The position numbers and the translations under genes were made by a program. This document shows, piece by piece, positions 53,608-63,775 of a stretch of DNA of 64,000 bases. The stretch is taken from positions 62,001-126,000 of the forward strand of contig NZ_JACBJG010000011.1 in the NCBI RefSeq assembly GCF_015910535.1, written 5' to 3'. The stretch comes from Saccharomonospora sp. NB11. Its GTDB lineage: Bacteria; Actinomycetota; Actinomycetes; Mycobacteriales; Pseudonocardiaceae. Below the pieces are notes generated by a model. The model was not told the origin of the DNA. It was given only the letters and a program-made list of their open reading frames with translations, and searched no databases. The first letter of the stretch is position 1; each line of letters begins with the position of its first letter.

Positions 53608-54972
53608 ATGCTCGTCCTGCTGTCGTGCCTCGGACAGTTCCTCGTGGTGCTCGACGTCTCGATCGTCAACGTCGCCCTGCCGTCGATCGACGCGGCGCTG
53701 CGCCTCGACCCGGTGCTCACGCAGTGGGTCGTCAACGCCTACGCGCTGCCCTTCGCCGGACTGCTCCTGGTCGGTGGCCGACTCGCAGACCTCGTCGGAC
53801 TGCGCCGCGTTTTGCGCTCCGGTCTCGCGCTCGTCGCGGTGGCGAGTCTGCTCGGCGGTGCGGCGACGAGCGCCGGGGTGCTGCTCGCGGCCCGGGCCGG
53901 GCAGGGCGTGGGAGCGGCGATGGTGGCCCCCGCGACGCTGACGCTGCTGACCACCACCGTGCCCGAAGGGGCCCGGCGACACCGCGCTCTGGCGGTATGG
54001 ACCGCAGTCGGTCTCGCGGGCGGCACCCTGGGCAACCTCGCGGGCGGTGTGCTCACGGAGTACCTGTCCTGGCGGTGGGTGCTGTGGGTCAACGTGCCGT
54101 TCGCCGTGGTGGCAGCCGTCATGGCTGTGCGCGCGCCCGACCGACGTGGTCGTCGTCGGCCGGTCGACGTGCCGGGTGCGCTGCTCGCCGTCCTCGGACT
54201 GGTGGCCCTCACCCTTGCTGTCGGGGACGTGGGCGACACTCGACCGGCGACCTGGGTGGTGCTGGTCGTGGCCGCGGGCGCTCTCGGCGCGTTCGTCGCC
54301 GTCGAGCGACGGTGGGCCGCGGTGCCGTTGCTTCCTCCGACGTTGCTGCGCATCCCGTCGGTCGCCCGAGGCAACGTCGTCATGCTGCTCGCGGGGGCCT
54401 GCCTGAATCCGATGTGGTACTTCCTGACCTTCGCGATGCAGGACGTGCTCGGCCTCGGTCCGTCGGCGACGGGGCTCGGCTTCCTGCCCCACACGATGCT
54501 CACCGTCGTCGTGGGCGTGTGGCTCACACCGCGACTGCTGCGCGTCGTCGCCGCGCGCACGCTGGTGGTGAGTGGGGCCCTGCTCGCCGCCGTCGGGTTC
54601 GCCTGGCAGAGCGGGCTGACCGCCGAGGCGGGATACGTGGCGGGCGTGCTCGGCCCGGCGGTGTTCCTCGCGCTGGGCAGCGGACTGCTCAACACCCCGG
54701 CCACAATCCTCGCCACGAGTGGGATCGCCGAGGAGGATGCGGGGGCTGCCTCGGGACTGCTCAACACGACCAAGCAGGTCGGCGCGGCGCTTGGCCTCGC
54801 GGCGCTCGTGGCGGTGACGCAGTTCGGCGATCCTCTGCTTGCCCACGGCCGGGCTTTCGCGGTGATGGCGGTCGTCTCGGTCGCCACGGCGCTCGCGGCG
54901 ATGCTGCTTCCGGCCGAGACCTCGAACACGGGGCAGCCGAGGTCCGGCGTAGCGAGTGATCGGCCTGGGTAG
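53608..54972 (+). CDS. MFS drug-efflux transporter, DHA2 (EmrB/QacA) type
   Basis: 454 residues, 12-14 helices. LDVSIVNVALPSID (helix 1 motif of DHA2 exporters), GGRLADLVGLRRVLRSG (motif A), AAMVAPATLTLL and GLAGGTLGNLAGGVLTEYLSWRWVLWVNVP (motif C and after). ATG 53608 is the only usable start downstream of the operator. Expected to export a hydrophobic compound that also induces the TetR regulator. Confidence 0.88.
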   Translation: MLVLLSCLGQFLVVLDVSIVNVALPSIDAALRLDPVLTQWVVNAYALPFAGLLLVGGRLADLVGLRRVLRSGLALVAVASLLGGAATSAGVLLAARAGQGVGAAMVAPATLTLLTTTVPEGARRHRALAVWTAVGLAGGTLGNLAGGVLTEYLSWRWVLWVNVPFAVVAAVMAVRAPDRRGRRRPVDVPGALLAVLGLVALTLAVGDVGDTRPATWVVLVVAAGALGAFVAVERRWAAVPLLPPTLLRIPSVARGNVVMLLAGACLNPMWYFLTFAMQDVLGLGPSATGLGFLPHTMLTVVVGVWLTPRLLRVVAARTLVVSGALLAAVGFAWQSGLTAEAGYVAGVLGPAVFLALGSGLLNTPATILATSGIAEEDAGAASGLLNTTKQVGAALGLAALVAVTQFGDPLLAHGRAFAVMAVVSVATALAAMLLPAETSNTGQPRSGVASDRPG

Positions 54973-54981
54973 CCGACGTGG

Positions 54982-56157
54982 GTGACTGAGACCGGAAAGG
55001 ACCGACACGACACGTCCCCACCCTGCGAGACCCCCGACGCCAAGGCCGACGAGGACTTCCCCACGGTGATCGTCGGATTCCTGTGCGACCCGGGACTGCC
55101 CAGCGAGAAAGTGCGGTCCCTCGCCGACGGTCTGGCGAGCGAGCTGTCCGCCCACGTCAGCGACCGGGTGAGCTGGGAGGTGCGGGTGGAGACGGGCCCG
55201 TTGCGGCTCGACGACGACGGGCGGGTCCCGCTCGTGCACCTCGCACAGGAGCTGCGGCCACGGTACGGCTGGGACCTGATCGTGTGCGTCACCGACCTGC
55301 CTCGGCAACTGAGCACCACACCGGTGGTCGCGGACATCAGCGTGTGCCACGGGATCGCGTTGGCGTCGCTGCCCGCTCTCGGTGTCGGGGGACTGTCCCG
55401 GCGGCTTCGGGACACGGTCCTCTACCTCGTCGGGGAACTCGGACACGGTCTCCTGGGCGGCAAGGCGGGCAGGGAACGCCACCGGGCCGGGGGCAAGTGG
55501 ACACCGGTCACCTGGGTCGACAATCCCGACGACGAGATCGAGGTGAGTCTCGCGCTCGTCGGCTGGCGTGGGCGACTGCGGTTGCTGGCGGGCATGGTGC
55601 GGGACAACAAGCCGTGGCGTCTGGTCCCCGAGTTGTCCACCGCGCTCGCCGCCGGGTTCGCCGCCGCCGCGTTCGGCATCTTCTACAGCAGCATCTGGAG
55701 TCTCGCCGACGCGTTGAGTACCGGTCGGCTCTTCCTCATCAGCATGCTCGCGGTCGCCGCGATGGTGGCGTGGCTGATCCTGTACAACCGCCTGTGGGAG
55801 CGTTCGGGCACGTCGAGGACCAAGGCGGTGCTGTACAACTCGGCCTCGCTGCTGTCGTTGACCATCGGGGTGACCTCGGCGTACCTCGTGCTGTTCGCCG
55901 TGACGTTCGCCGGGGCGTTCACCGTGATCGAGAGCGGGTACCTGGCACGCTCGTTGGGACACCCCGTGGACGTCGGCGACTACCTCACGTTGTCCTGGCT
56001 GGCGAGCTCCATGGGCACGTTCGCGGGAGCGCTGGGGTCCAGTCTGGAGAGCGAGGAGGCGGTGTACCGGGCCGCGTACAGCAAACGGGAACGCGAGCGT
56101 CGGCGCCGTTCACGGGAACTGCGCGAGGCGGAGGAGGCTCGGCGAGATGAGACGTGA
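54982..56157 (+). CDS. Hypothetical membrane protein
   Basis: 391 residues. The first 215 are soluble (PTVIVGFLCDPGLPSEKVRSLADGLASEL; WEVRVETGPLRLDDDGRVPLVHLAQEL; GWDLIVCVTDLPRQL), followed by four transmembrane helices (about 218-345) and a basic, Arg-rich coiled C-terminus. No known family recognised; homologues occur in actinomycetes as conserved membrane proteins. GTG 54982. Overlaps the methyltransferase gene by 11 bp. Confidence 0.7.
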   Translation: MTETGKDRHDTSPPCETPDAKADEDFPTVIVGFLCDPGLPSEKVRSLADGLASELSAHVSDRVSWEVRVETGPLRLDDDGRVPLVHLAQELRPRYGWDLIVCVTDLPRQLSTTPVVADISVCHGIALASLPALGVGGLSRRLRDTVLYLVGELGHGLLGGKAGRERHRAGGKWTPVTWVDNPDDEIEVSLALVGWRGRLRLLAGMVRDNKPWRLVPELSTALAAGFAAAAFGIFYSSIWSLADALSTGRLFLISMLAVAAMVAWLILYNRLWERSGTSRTKAVLYNSASLLSLTIGVTSAYLVLFAVTFAGAFTVIESGYLARSLGHPVDVGDYLTLSWLASSMGTFAGALGSSLESEEAVYRAAYSKRERERRRRSRELREAEEARRDET

Positions 56158-56710
56158 CGACAACGGCGACGCGGCACGGTGGAACGCCCGCTACGCCGCC
56201 CGTCCGCCGACCTTCGAGCCGCACCCGCTCGTGGCCGAGGCGCTCGCGGCGGGGCTGCCCGGAGGACCGGTCCTCGAACTCGCCTGCGGACGGTCGGGCA
56301 GTGCCCTGACGTTGGCCCGGCAGGGGCGTCGGGTGATCGCGGTGGACGTGGCCGACGTCGGGTTGCGGCAGCTACGGGCCGAGGCCGAACGGCGGGGACT
56401 TGCTCATCGAGTGTGCTGCGTGCAGGCCGACCTCGGCGCCGGTGTCCCCGTGCGTGGTGCATTCGCATTGGTGTTGACCACGTTGTTCTGGGACCCCGAC
56501 GTCTACCGGCTCGCTCGGCGGTTCGTGGCCCCGGGCGGGCTGCTCGGGTGGGAGGCGCTCGCGTGGACGGAGGACGGCCCCACTCGTTACCGGGCGCGGC
56601 AGGAGGATCTCGTCGAGCCCCTGCGGCGGTGGGAGGAGCTGTCGCGGGAGGTCACGACCGGGCCGGGGCACCCGACCGTGCGGGTGCTCGCCCGGGCTCC
56701 CGTCACGTGA
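56147..56710 (+). CDS. SAM-dependent methyltransferase-like protein
   Basis: 187 residues. WNARYAARPPTFEPHPLVAEA, motif I VLELACGRSGSALTLARQG, motif II VIAVDVADVGLRQL, and ALVLTTLFWDPDVYRLARRFVAPGGLLGWEAL, which resembles tellurite-resistance or thiopurine-type methyltransferases. ATG 56147 overlaps the upstream membrane protein gene by 11 bp, so the two are translationally coupled. Substrate unknown. Confidence 0.8.
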   Translation: MRRDDNGDAARWNARYAARPPTFEPHPLVAEALAAGLPGGPVLELACGRSGSALTLARQGRRVIAVDVADVGLRQLRAEAERRGLAHRVCCVQADLGAGVPVRGAFALVLTTLFWDPDVYRLARRFVAPGGLLGWEALAWTEDGPTRYRARQEDLVEPLRRWEELSREVTTGPGHPTVRVLARAPVT

Positions 56711-57521
56711 GGGTGTTGCCGCCGTTGACCGCGATCCGCTGCCCGGTGACGAACCGGGCCCGCTCCGACGCCAGGTACGCGACCGCCTCCGCCACGTCCT
56801 CCGGACGTCCGAGCCGACCGAGCGGCACGCCCCGCGCGTAGGCCGCCTTCTCCTCGTCCGTGGAGTCGACGTGGCGTTCGGTGGGAATCCAGCCGGGTGC
56901 CACGAGGTTCACGGTGATGCCGTGGGGGGCGAGTTCCCGCGCCCACGACCGGGTCAGCCCGAGCTGGGCTCCCTTGGCCGCGACGTAGGCACTGGAGAAC
57001 GGCACTCCGAGCTCCACCACTTCCGAGCCGACGTGGACGATGCGTCCCCAGCCACGACGGCGCATGTCCGGAACGACCTTCTTCGCCAGCAACAGCGGGC
57101 TCTTGACGAAGAACTCCAGTTGGTCGAGCATGTCGCGCCACTGGAGGTCCTCCAACGCCAGTTCCGGTTGGGGACCCGTGGCGTTGAGCACGAGGACGTC
57201 GATCCGGCCGAACTCCGCCACCACGGCGTCGTACAGGGCGTCGACCTCCGCCTCGTCGGTCACGTCCGCCTGGAAGAGTTCGGCCCGGCCTCCCGCTGCG
57301 GTGATGTCCGCCCGCACTCGATCGGCGGCGGTCTTGTCCCGGGCGAAGTTGACGGCCACGGCGAGGCCGTCGGCGGCCAGCGCCGTACTGATCGCGGCAC
57401 CCAGACCTCGCGAGGCGCCGGTCACGAGCGCCACTCGCGTGCCGTCCTCCGACCGCCGGTCGATGCCCGCTTCGTCGACAGCGTCCACGGTGCTCTCCCG
57501 TCTCTCGGCGACGATCGTCAC
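56703..57521 (-). CDS. Short-chain dehydrogenase/reductase
   Basis: 272 residues. TGASRGLGAAIS cofactor loop, NATGPQPEL in place of the usual NNAG, catalytic YVAAKGAQ with Tyr-x3-Lys, and PGWIPTERH plus NGGNTLT at the C-terminus, typical of 3-oxoacyl-ACP reductase-like SDRs. NADPH preference is suggested by NFARDK. The 3' end overlaps the methyltransferase gene by 8 bp. Confidence 0.87.
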   Translation of the reverse strand: MTIVAERRESTVDAVDEAGIDRRSEDGTRVALVTGASRGLGAAISTALAADGLAVAVNFARDKTAADRVRADITAAGGRAELFQADVTDEAEVDALYDAVVAEFGRIDVLVLNATGPQPELALEDLQWRDMLDQLEFFVKSPLLLAKKVVPDMRRRGWGRIVHVGSEVVELGVPFSSAYVAAKGAQLGLTRSWARELAPHGITVNLVAPGWIPTERHVDSTDEEKAAYARGVPLGRLGRPEDVAEAVAYLASERARFVTGQRIAVNGGNTLT

Positions 57522-57613
57522 GCTAGCGGGTCGTGGCGATCTCGGGGTCGGTCCGCCGCAAAACCAGGGTCATTCCCGATGCGGCGCATGTGGGTGAGTT
57601 CGAGACTGGAGGC

Positions 57614-57802
57614 ATGGCTACCACGACTGCTGTGACCCGCTCCCGTGACGACCGAGTGCTGGGTGGTGTCTGCGCGGGAATCGCCCGCCGTTATGGGTGG
57701 AAGCCCCGCAACGTCCGCCTGGCTTTCATCGCCTCGTGCATCCTGCCCGGACCGCAGTTCCTGCTGTACCTCGCGCTCTGGGTGTTTCTTCCGGAGGGCT
57801 GA
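57614..57802 (+). CDS. PspC-domain small membrane protein
   Basis: 62 residues. PspC signature: RVLGGVCAGIARRYGW, then VRLAFIASCILPGPQFLLYLALWVFLP. Membrane stress protein family. ATG 57614 follows TGGAGG. The 5' extension to 57533 overlaps the upstream SDR promoter and is rejected. Confidence 0.88.
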   Translation: MATTTAVTRSRDDRVLGGVCAGIARRYGWKPRNVRLAFIASCILPGPQFLLYLALWVFLPEG

Positions 57803-57806
57803 GCCC

Positions 57807-58625
57807 TCACCAGTGGTTCGGCCGCTCCAGGTGCCGGGGCAGTCGCGTGCGCGCGTCGCCCTTGGCGGCGTTCACCTGAGGCTGGGTGAGGAACAGGCAC
57901 CCGGACAGGTTCGCGCCGGACAGGTCCGCGTCGCGAAGGTCGGCTCCGAGAAGGTCGGCGTGGCGCAGATCGGCTCCACGAAGATCGGCAGCGATCAGCA
58001 GTGCGCCGCGGAGCGTGGCGCCGCGCAGGTCGGCACCCCGCAGTGACCGCCCGGCGAGGTCGGCGGAGCGGTGGTCCGGTCGACGGCCCGGGACGGCGCG
58101 GGCGCGAGCCGTGTCGCTCACCGTCGCCAACAGCGGGCCGACGTCCTCGCGCTGCGCGCCGACGTCGACGGTGCGCAAGGTTTCCGGGGCCGACCCCGCC
58201 AAGGTGTCGATCCGGTCGAACAGTTCCGTGGCCCGCCGTCGCAGTTCTCCATCGGGGGCTCGTCGTGCCGCCTCGTCGAGGTACCAGAGCATCTCGTGCA
58301 GGTGCCGGGTCACGGCGAAGGCGGCGAACATCGCCGAGGCCAGTGCGGGATCTCGCCACGTGCGTCCGCCGAACGTCTCGCGGGTGACCCGTTGTCCGGC
58401 CCCGAAGCACTCGAACACGGTGCAGCCCGTGAACCCTCGCGGGCGGAGTTCGGCGTGGATGCGGCAGCGGAACGCGGTGTCGAGGTGACGACAGGGGTCA
58501 CCCGCGTCCTTGTCGTCGGGGAAACCCGCCGCCGACGAGAACGGCAGGGCCACACAGCACAGTCCCGCGCAGCGAGAGCAGTCCGCCCGCAACTCTCGTG
58601 AGCGCGTCGATGCCGTCGGTGCCAC
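57807..58625 (-). CDS. Pentapeptide-repeat protein with N-terminal Cys cluster
   Basis: 272 residues. N-terminal cluster CSRCAGLCCVALPF, then further Cys in PCRHLD and FRCRIH, a likely metal or Fe-S site. The helical middle has TRHLHEMLWYLDEAARRAP. The C-terminus is a run of A(D/N)LxG-type pentapeptides (about 205-250: ADLAGRSLRGADLRGATL) that build a right-handed beta helix. GTG 58625; the longer frame is rejected. Role unknown. Confidence 0.82.
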   Translation of the reverse strand: MAPTASTRSRELRADCSRCAGLCCVALPFSSAAGFPDDKDAGDPCRHLDTAFRCRIHAELRPRGFTGCTVFECFGAGQRVTRETFGGRTWRDPALASAMFAAFAVTRHLHEMLWYLDEAARRAPDGELRRRATELFDRIDTLAGSAPETLRTVDVGAQREDVGPLLATVSDTARARAVPGRRPDHRSADLAGRSLRGADLRGATLRGALLIAADLRGADLRHADLLGADLRDADLSGANLSGCLFLTQPQVNAAKGDARTRLPRHLERPNHW

Positions 58626-58691
58626 TGTCGACCACTTCCTCCGTCGTGCCTGCCGCCATTGTCCTCGGTCACGGAGGGGACCCGGCACCGG

Positions 58692-59519
58692 TCAGTCCGG
58701 CCCGCGACGGCGAAGCCGATCGACGGGGTCGTCGGCGAGCCAACCCCGCTCGGGCGGTGGTGTGGCCTCGATGAGTCGGACGAACAGCTCGACCACGGCG
58801 TCGTCCAGTGCGTCGGCAGTGGGGGCGACGACAGCGGCCACCTTCGCCCCGAAGTCGTCGGCGTCCGTAGCCGCCCCGATGGTTCGTGTCGCGATGAGCA
58901 CGGCCTGTTCCGCCGCCAGCCGCATCCGCCCGCACACGGGGAGGAAGGCCGCCGCGACGTCCACCGTGGCGGCCACGGCGGCCTCGGAGGCGAGGTCCGA
59001 CAGCGCGAGCGACACGGTGGCGGCCTCCCGGTCGGGGGTGTCGCCGACCGGGCCGCCGAGGAATCCCGGCACCGCGACCCGTGCCGACCAGGCCGCGCGC
59101 CGGACGGCCGCCAGCGGCGCCTCCAGGGCGTCGGCGGCCTCGACGACGCTGGTGATCGGTGCGTGCTCGGCCAAGCTCTCCGCGGCCATATCGAGCGACG
59201 GCACGATCCGCAGCCAGGCCGGTGTGTAGACGCGGACGAGCCAGTCCACCGCGAGCAGCGAGCGGGTGCCGTCGAGCCCGTCCTGAGCCGTTCCCACGAG
59301 GGAGGGCACGAGCCACTTCAGACGTTGCAGCGTCGGGTGGGCCAGCCGGTCGCTGAGCACCGTGACGGCGGCGTGCAGCACCGGTGAGAGGCAGCGGGGC
59401 CGGTCGGAGTGGTCCTCACCGGCGAACCAGGCCACGGCTTCGGGCAGGCTCATCGACGAGGTCCGCTCTCCGGTCGCTCGTCGGGTGAGGGTGATCATGC
59501 CGAGGTCGCACGCCTCCAT
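58692..59519 (-). CDS. Hypothetical protein
   Basis: 275 residues, no signal peptide or membrane helix, Ala-rich helical. Begins MEACDLGMITLTRRATGER and continues MSLPEAVAWFAGEDHSDRP, CLSPVLHAAVTVLSDRL, ending RRRGPD. The first part resembles proteins seen in other Pseudonocardiaceae, but no family could be named. Lies upstream of the pentapeptide gene on the same strand, 66 bp apart, so perhaps co-transcribed. Confidence 0.7.
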   Translation of the reverse strand: MEACDLGMITLTRRATGERTSSMSLPEAVAWFAGEDHSDRPRCLSPVLHAAVTVLSDRLAHPTLQRLKWLVPSLVGTAQDGLDGTRSLLAVDWLVRVYTPAWLRIVPSLDMAAESLAEHAPITSVVEAADALEAPLAAVRRAAWSARVAVPGFLGGPVGDTPDREAATVSLALSDLASEAAVAATVDVAAAFLPVCGRMRLAAEQAVLIATRTIGAATDADDFGAKVAAVVAPTADALDDAVVELFVRLIEATPPPERGWLADDPVDRLRRRGPD

Positions 59520-59703
59520 GTCGGCTCCAGTCCGTGTCCCACCACGCTTGTCGGATTAATCGCAGAGCCACGATCGTGGAAGTGGGCGTCGCGGGCAAGC
59601 AAGTCACCCGGACAGCCGTGTGTGATGCCGGTCGCCATGACGTCGGTCACCGAGTCGTATCGGACAGCTCCCCGGGGCCCCTACTCTCCGGTAACACGGC
59701 TGA

Positions 59704-60693
<990 letters not shown>

Positions 60694-60876
60694 CGTCCGT
60701 CGTCGCAGTCGCGAAGTGCGGTGGACACCGCTCCTGGTGACACCCGAGCGCACCCGTGTGCCGGGGGCGGCGAGCTGGGGCGGGGAGGTCGACAGTCGGC
60801 AGAGGTCGGTTCCGGTGTGGTGGTGACTCGGCGCTGTCGGTGGGCGTCGAGCACCGCCGCGCTCGCGACGTGCTGG

Positions 60877-60917
60877 ACCGTTCGTTCTCTCGCCGCCCGG
60901 TCGCGAGAGCGAACGGT
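60877..60917 (+). terminator. Long hairpin after the nitronate monooxygenase gene
   Basis: Stem of 8 + 7 bp: ACCGTTCG (60877-60884) and CTCTCGC (60887-60893) pair with GCGAGAG (60903-60909) and CGAACGGT (60910-60917), with a 2-nt bulge (TT). No U tract. Confidence 0.6.
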
Positions 60918-60994
60918 GTGTGCGATCGAGACGACGACTGTCGACGTGTCGGGCCGAGGATTGCGGTCCGACCGTGCGGTCCGGTCGTGGAAAC

Positions 60995-61023
60995 AAAAAA
61001 TCCCCAGGCCTGACGACCTGGGG
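60995..61023 (-). terminator. Rho-independent terminator after tRNA-Lys
   Basis: Minus strand: CCCCAGG ... CCTGGGG stem (61023-61017 with 61008-61002) followed by ATTTTTT. The only textbook U-tract terminator recognised in the window. Confidence 0.9.
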
Positions 61024-61029
61024 TTTCTG

Positions 61030-61102
<73 letters not shown>

Positions 61103-61309
61103 TTGTCGTTTCGTGTTCCCGGTGTTTTCCGGTCTCTCTCGGCGACGGGAGAAACATTAGCACGCCCGCAAGAGGCCTTTCACGGGGGGTCCCTTTCTTG
61201 GTGTGAGCGGCGCAGTTGGACACAAGTTGGTCAACTATCGGCACGCTGCGCGACGGATGCGCCACACTCGCGACACGATCGGGGTACGTCGTGGCGGAAA
61301 CGGGTGGTG

Positions 61310-62497
61310 ATGGTGTCGCGTACGCGTGGTCTCTCGGCACGAGTGGGTGGTCTCTGCGGTGCGCTTGTGCTGGCGGCCACGGTCGTGGCCGGCTGTTCCT
61401 CGGCGGCGGAGCCCAGCTCGGGTGGGCCTGCCCCGACCACCACGGAGGCGCCGAAGCCCGCGCTGCTCGCGTTGTCGGTGTCGGACGGGGACGCCGACGT
61501 CGAACCGCGCCGTCCCATCACGGTCAACGTCGAACACGGGAAGATCACCAAGGCGTCCCTGATCGGTAAGCACGGCACGCACGTCGAGGACGAGTTGGCG
61601 TCGGACGGCTCCTCGTGGACGAGCGCGGAACCACTCGGGTACGGCAAGACCTACACGCTCTCGGTCGAGGCGACGGGCGAGGACGGTCGCACGGTCATCG
61701 AGGAGTCGACCTTCACCACCGCGACCCCGGCACGCACGGTCGCCGTGTCCATCAACGTGTGGGACGACGAGACGGTCGGTGTCGGCATGCCGTTGATCTT
61801 CGACTTCACCGGGACCGTGCCGGATCGGGACGCCGCCGAGGATGCCATCGACATCGTGGCCGAACCGGCCACCGAGGGCGACTTCCACTGGTTCGGCGAC
61901 ACCCGCGTGATCTGGCGACCGAAGGAGTACTGGGAGCCCGGCACGACGGTCTCGGTCGAGGCGAACATCTACGGCGAGAACCTCGGAGAAGGCACCTACG
62001 GTGCGGAGGACAAGGCGGTCGACTTCGAGGTCGGCGACGCGCTCGTGGCGGTGGCCGACGGCAAGAGCCACACGATGACCGTGTCGATCAACGACAAGAA
62101 GGTGAAGACGCTGCCCATCTCGATGGGCAAGCCCAGCAGTCCCACCCCGGCGGGCACCTACACCGTCATGAGCGAGCACCACGGCTACACGATGGACTCC
62201 AGCACCTACGGCGTGCCGGTGGACAGCGCGGCCGGGTACCGGCTTCACGTCGACTACGCCGCCCGCCTGTCGAACAGCGGCATCTTCTACCACTCGGCGC
62301 CGTGGTCGCTGGCCGACCAGGGCAACGCCAACGTCAGTCACGGCTGCATCAACCTGTCGACGGAGAACGCCGCGTGGTTGATGGGCAAGACCAAGCGCGG
62401 TGACGTCTTCACGGTCAAGCGCAGCGGCGGACCCGAGTTGGAGCCCACCGACGGATGGAGCGTGTGGCAGATGTCCTGGGAGGAATGGCAGAGCTAG
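61310..62497 (+). CDS. L,D-transpeptidase lipoprotein (YkuD domain)
   Basis: 395 residues. Signal peptide with lipobox VAGC (Cys29), an Ala/Ser/Pro/Thr spacer, two immunoglobulin-like domains (about 50-265), and the YkuD catalytic domain with H328 and SHGCIN, nucleophile Cys346. Matches LdtMt2-type enzymes that form 3-3 cross-links in peptidoglycan and are little affected by most penicillins. ATG 61310 is preferred; GTG codons at 61304, 61307 and 61313 are near alternatives. Confidence 0.92.
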   Translation: MVSRTRGLSARVGGLCGALVLAATVVAGCSSAAEPSSGGPAPTTTEAPKPALLALSVSDGDADVEPRRPITVNVEHGKITKASLIGKHGTHVEDELASDGSSWTSAEPLGYGKTYTLSVEATGEDGRTVIEESTFTTATPARTVAVSINVWDDETVGVGMPLIFDFTGTVPDRDAAEDAIDIVAEPATEGDFHWFGDTRVIWRPKEYWEPGTTVSVEANIYGENLGEGTYGAEDKAVDFEVGDALVAVADGKSHTMTVSINDKKVKTLPISMGKPSSPTPAGTYTVMSEHHGYTMDSSTYGVPVDSAAGYRLHVDYAARLSNSGIFYHSAPWSLADQGNANVSHGCINLSTENAAWLMGKTKRGDVFTVKRSGGPELEPTDGWSVWQMSWEEWQS

Positions 62498-62506
62498 CGA
62501 GCGCGC

Positions 62507-62535
62507 CGGTGGGCCCGGGCGCGTAGGGCCCACCG
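62507..62535 (+). terminator. Hairpin after the L,D-transpeptidase gene
   Basis: 10-bp perfect stem (62507-62516 with 62526-62535) and 9-nt loop, 10 bp after the stop codon. Confidence 0.65.
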
Positions 62536-62572
62536 AGTCGCATCGCCGCATGTGCCCGCGCCGGCCGAGTAC

Positions 62573-62612
62573 GCGAAAGCCGGCCGCCGCACGTGCGACG
62601 ACCGGCTTTCGC
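62573..62612. terminator. Bidirectional hairpin terminator
   Basis: 11-bp perfect stem GCGAAAGCCGG/CCGGCTTTCGC (62573-62583 with 62602-62612), 18-nt loop. Separates the convergent transpeptidase and acyl-CoA dehydrogenase genes. It has T/A runs in the stem that may help termination both ways. Confidence 0.7.
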
Positions 62613-62628
62613 GGGTCCGGCTGGGACG

Positions 62629-63774
62629 TCAGCCCTTCAGCAGGTGACGCGCCATCACCATGCGCTGGATCTGGTTGGTGCCCTCGTAGATCTGCGTGAT
62701 CTTGGCGTCGCGCATCATGCGCTCCACGGGGAAGTCACGGGTGTAGCCCGCACCGCCGAAGAGCTGCACCGCGTCGGTGGTGACCTCCATGGCCACATCC
62801 GAGGCGTAGGTCTTGGCGGCGCTGGCGAGGAAGCTCGCCCGCTTGTCGCCCCGCTCGGTGGCGGCGGCCGACGCGTACACCATGTGCCGGGCGGCCTCGA
62901 TCTTCATCGCCATGTCGGCGAGCATGAACTGCACGCCCTGGAACTGGCTGATGGACTGCCCGAACTGCTTGCGGTCCTTGACGTACTCGACGGCGGCGTC
63001 GAGCGCGCCCTGCGCGATGCCGAGCGCCTGCGCACCGATGGTGGGACGCGTGTGGTCGAGCGTCGCGAGCGCGGTCTTCAGACCCGTGCCGGGCTCACCG
63101 ATGATCCGATTCTCCGGGATCGTGCAGTTCTCGAAGTAGATCTCCCGGGTCGGCGAGCCCTTGATGCCGAGCTTCTTCTCCTTCGGGCCGACCGAGAAAC
63201 CGGGGTCGTCCTTGTGCACGACGAATGCCGAGATGCCGCGCGCCTTCTTCTCCGCGTTCGGGTCGGTCACGGCCATCACCGTGTACCAGCTCGACTCACC
63301 GGCGTTGGTGATCCAGCACTTGGTGCCGTTGAGCACCCAGTGGTCGCCGTCGAGCTGCGCGCGGGTGCGCATCGAGGCGGTGTCGGAACCGGCCTCCCGC
63401 TCCGACAGCGCGTACGACGCCGACGCCTCACCGGTGGCGATGGACGGCAGGACGAGCTTCTTCAGCTCCTCCGACGCCGACAGCAGGATGGGCTGCGTGC
63501 CGAGCTTGTTGACCGCGGGGATCAGCGACGCCGAGGCGTCCACGCGGGCGACCTCTTCGATCACGATGCACGCCGCCACGGCGTCCGCGCCCTGACCCGA
63601 GTACGCCTCGGGGATGTGGATGGCGTTGAAGCCGGCCGCGGTCAGCGCGGCAGCGGCCTCGGAGGGGTAGCGCTCCTGCTCGTCGACCTCGGCCGCGTGC
63701 GGGGCGATCTCCTTCTCGGCCAGCGCCCGTACGGCGGCGCGGAGTTCCTCGTGCTCCTCCGGCAACTGGTACAT
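62629..63774 (-). CDS. Acyl-CoA dehydrogenase (FadE25-like)
   Basis: 381 residues. FAD-dependent alpha,beta-dehydrogenation of acyl-CoA. YALSEREAGSD and WITNAGESSWYTVMAV FAD contacts, GIKGSPTREIYFENC, RKQFGQSISQFQGVQ, and the catalytic Glu in IYEGTNQIQR. No start ambiguity: ATG 63774, one base after the stop of the upstream 3-hydroxyacyl-CoA dehydrogenase gene. Close in pattern to FadE25 of mycobacteria. Confidence 0.94.
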   Translation of the reverse strand: MYQLPEEHEELRAAVRALAEKEIAPHAAEVDEQERYPSEAAAALTAAGFNAIHIPEAYSGQGADAVAACIVIEEVARVDASASLIPAVNKLGTQPILLSASEELKKLVLPSIATGEASASYALSEREAGSDTASMRTRAQLDGDHWVLNGTKCWITNAGESSWYTVMAVTDPNAEKKARGISAFVVHKDDPGFSVGPKEKKLGIKGSPTREIYFENCTIPENRIIGEPGTGLKTALATLDHTRPTIGAQALGIAQGALDAAVEYVKDRKQFGQSISQFQGVQFMLADMAMKIEAARHMVYASAAATERGDKRASFLASAAKTYASDVAMEVTTDAVQLFGGAGYTRDFPVERMMRDAKITQIYEGTNQIQRMVMARHLLKG

Positions 63775-63775
63775 G

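Larger units (their letters stand above)
60694..61029. other. 336-bp gap between nitronate monooxygenase and tRNA-Lys
   Basis: Contains the hairpin at 60877-60917 and the tRNA-Lys terminator at 60995-61023; otherwise no coding frame or repeat was recognised. Confidence 0.5.
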
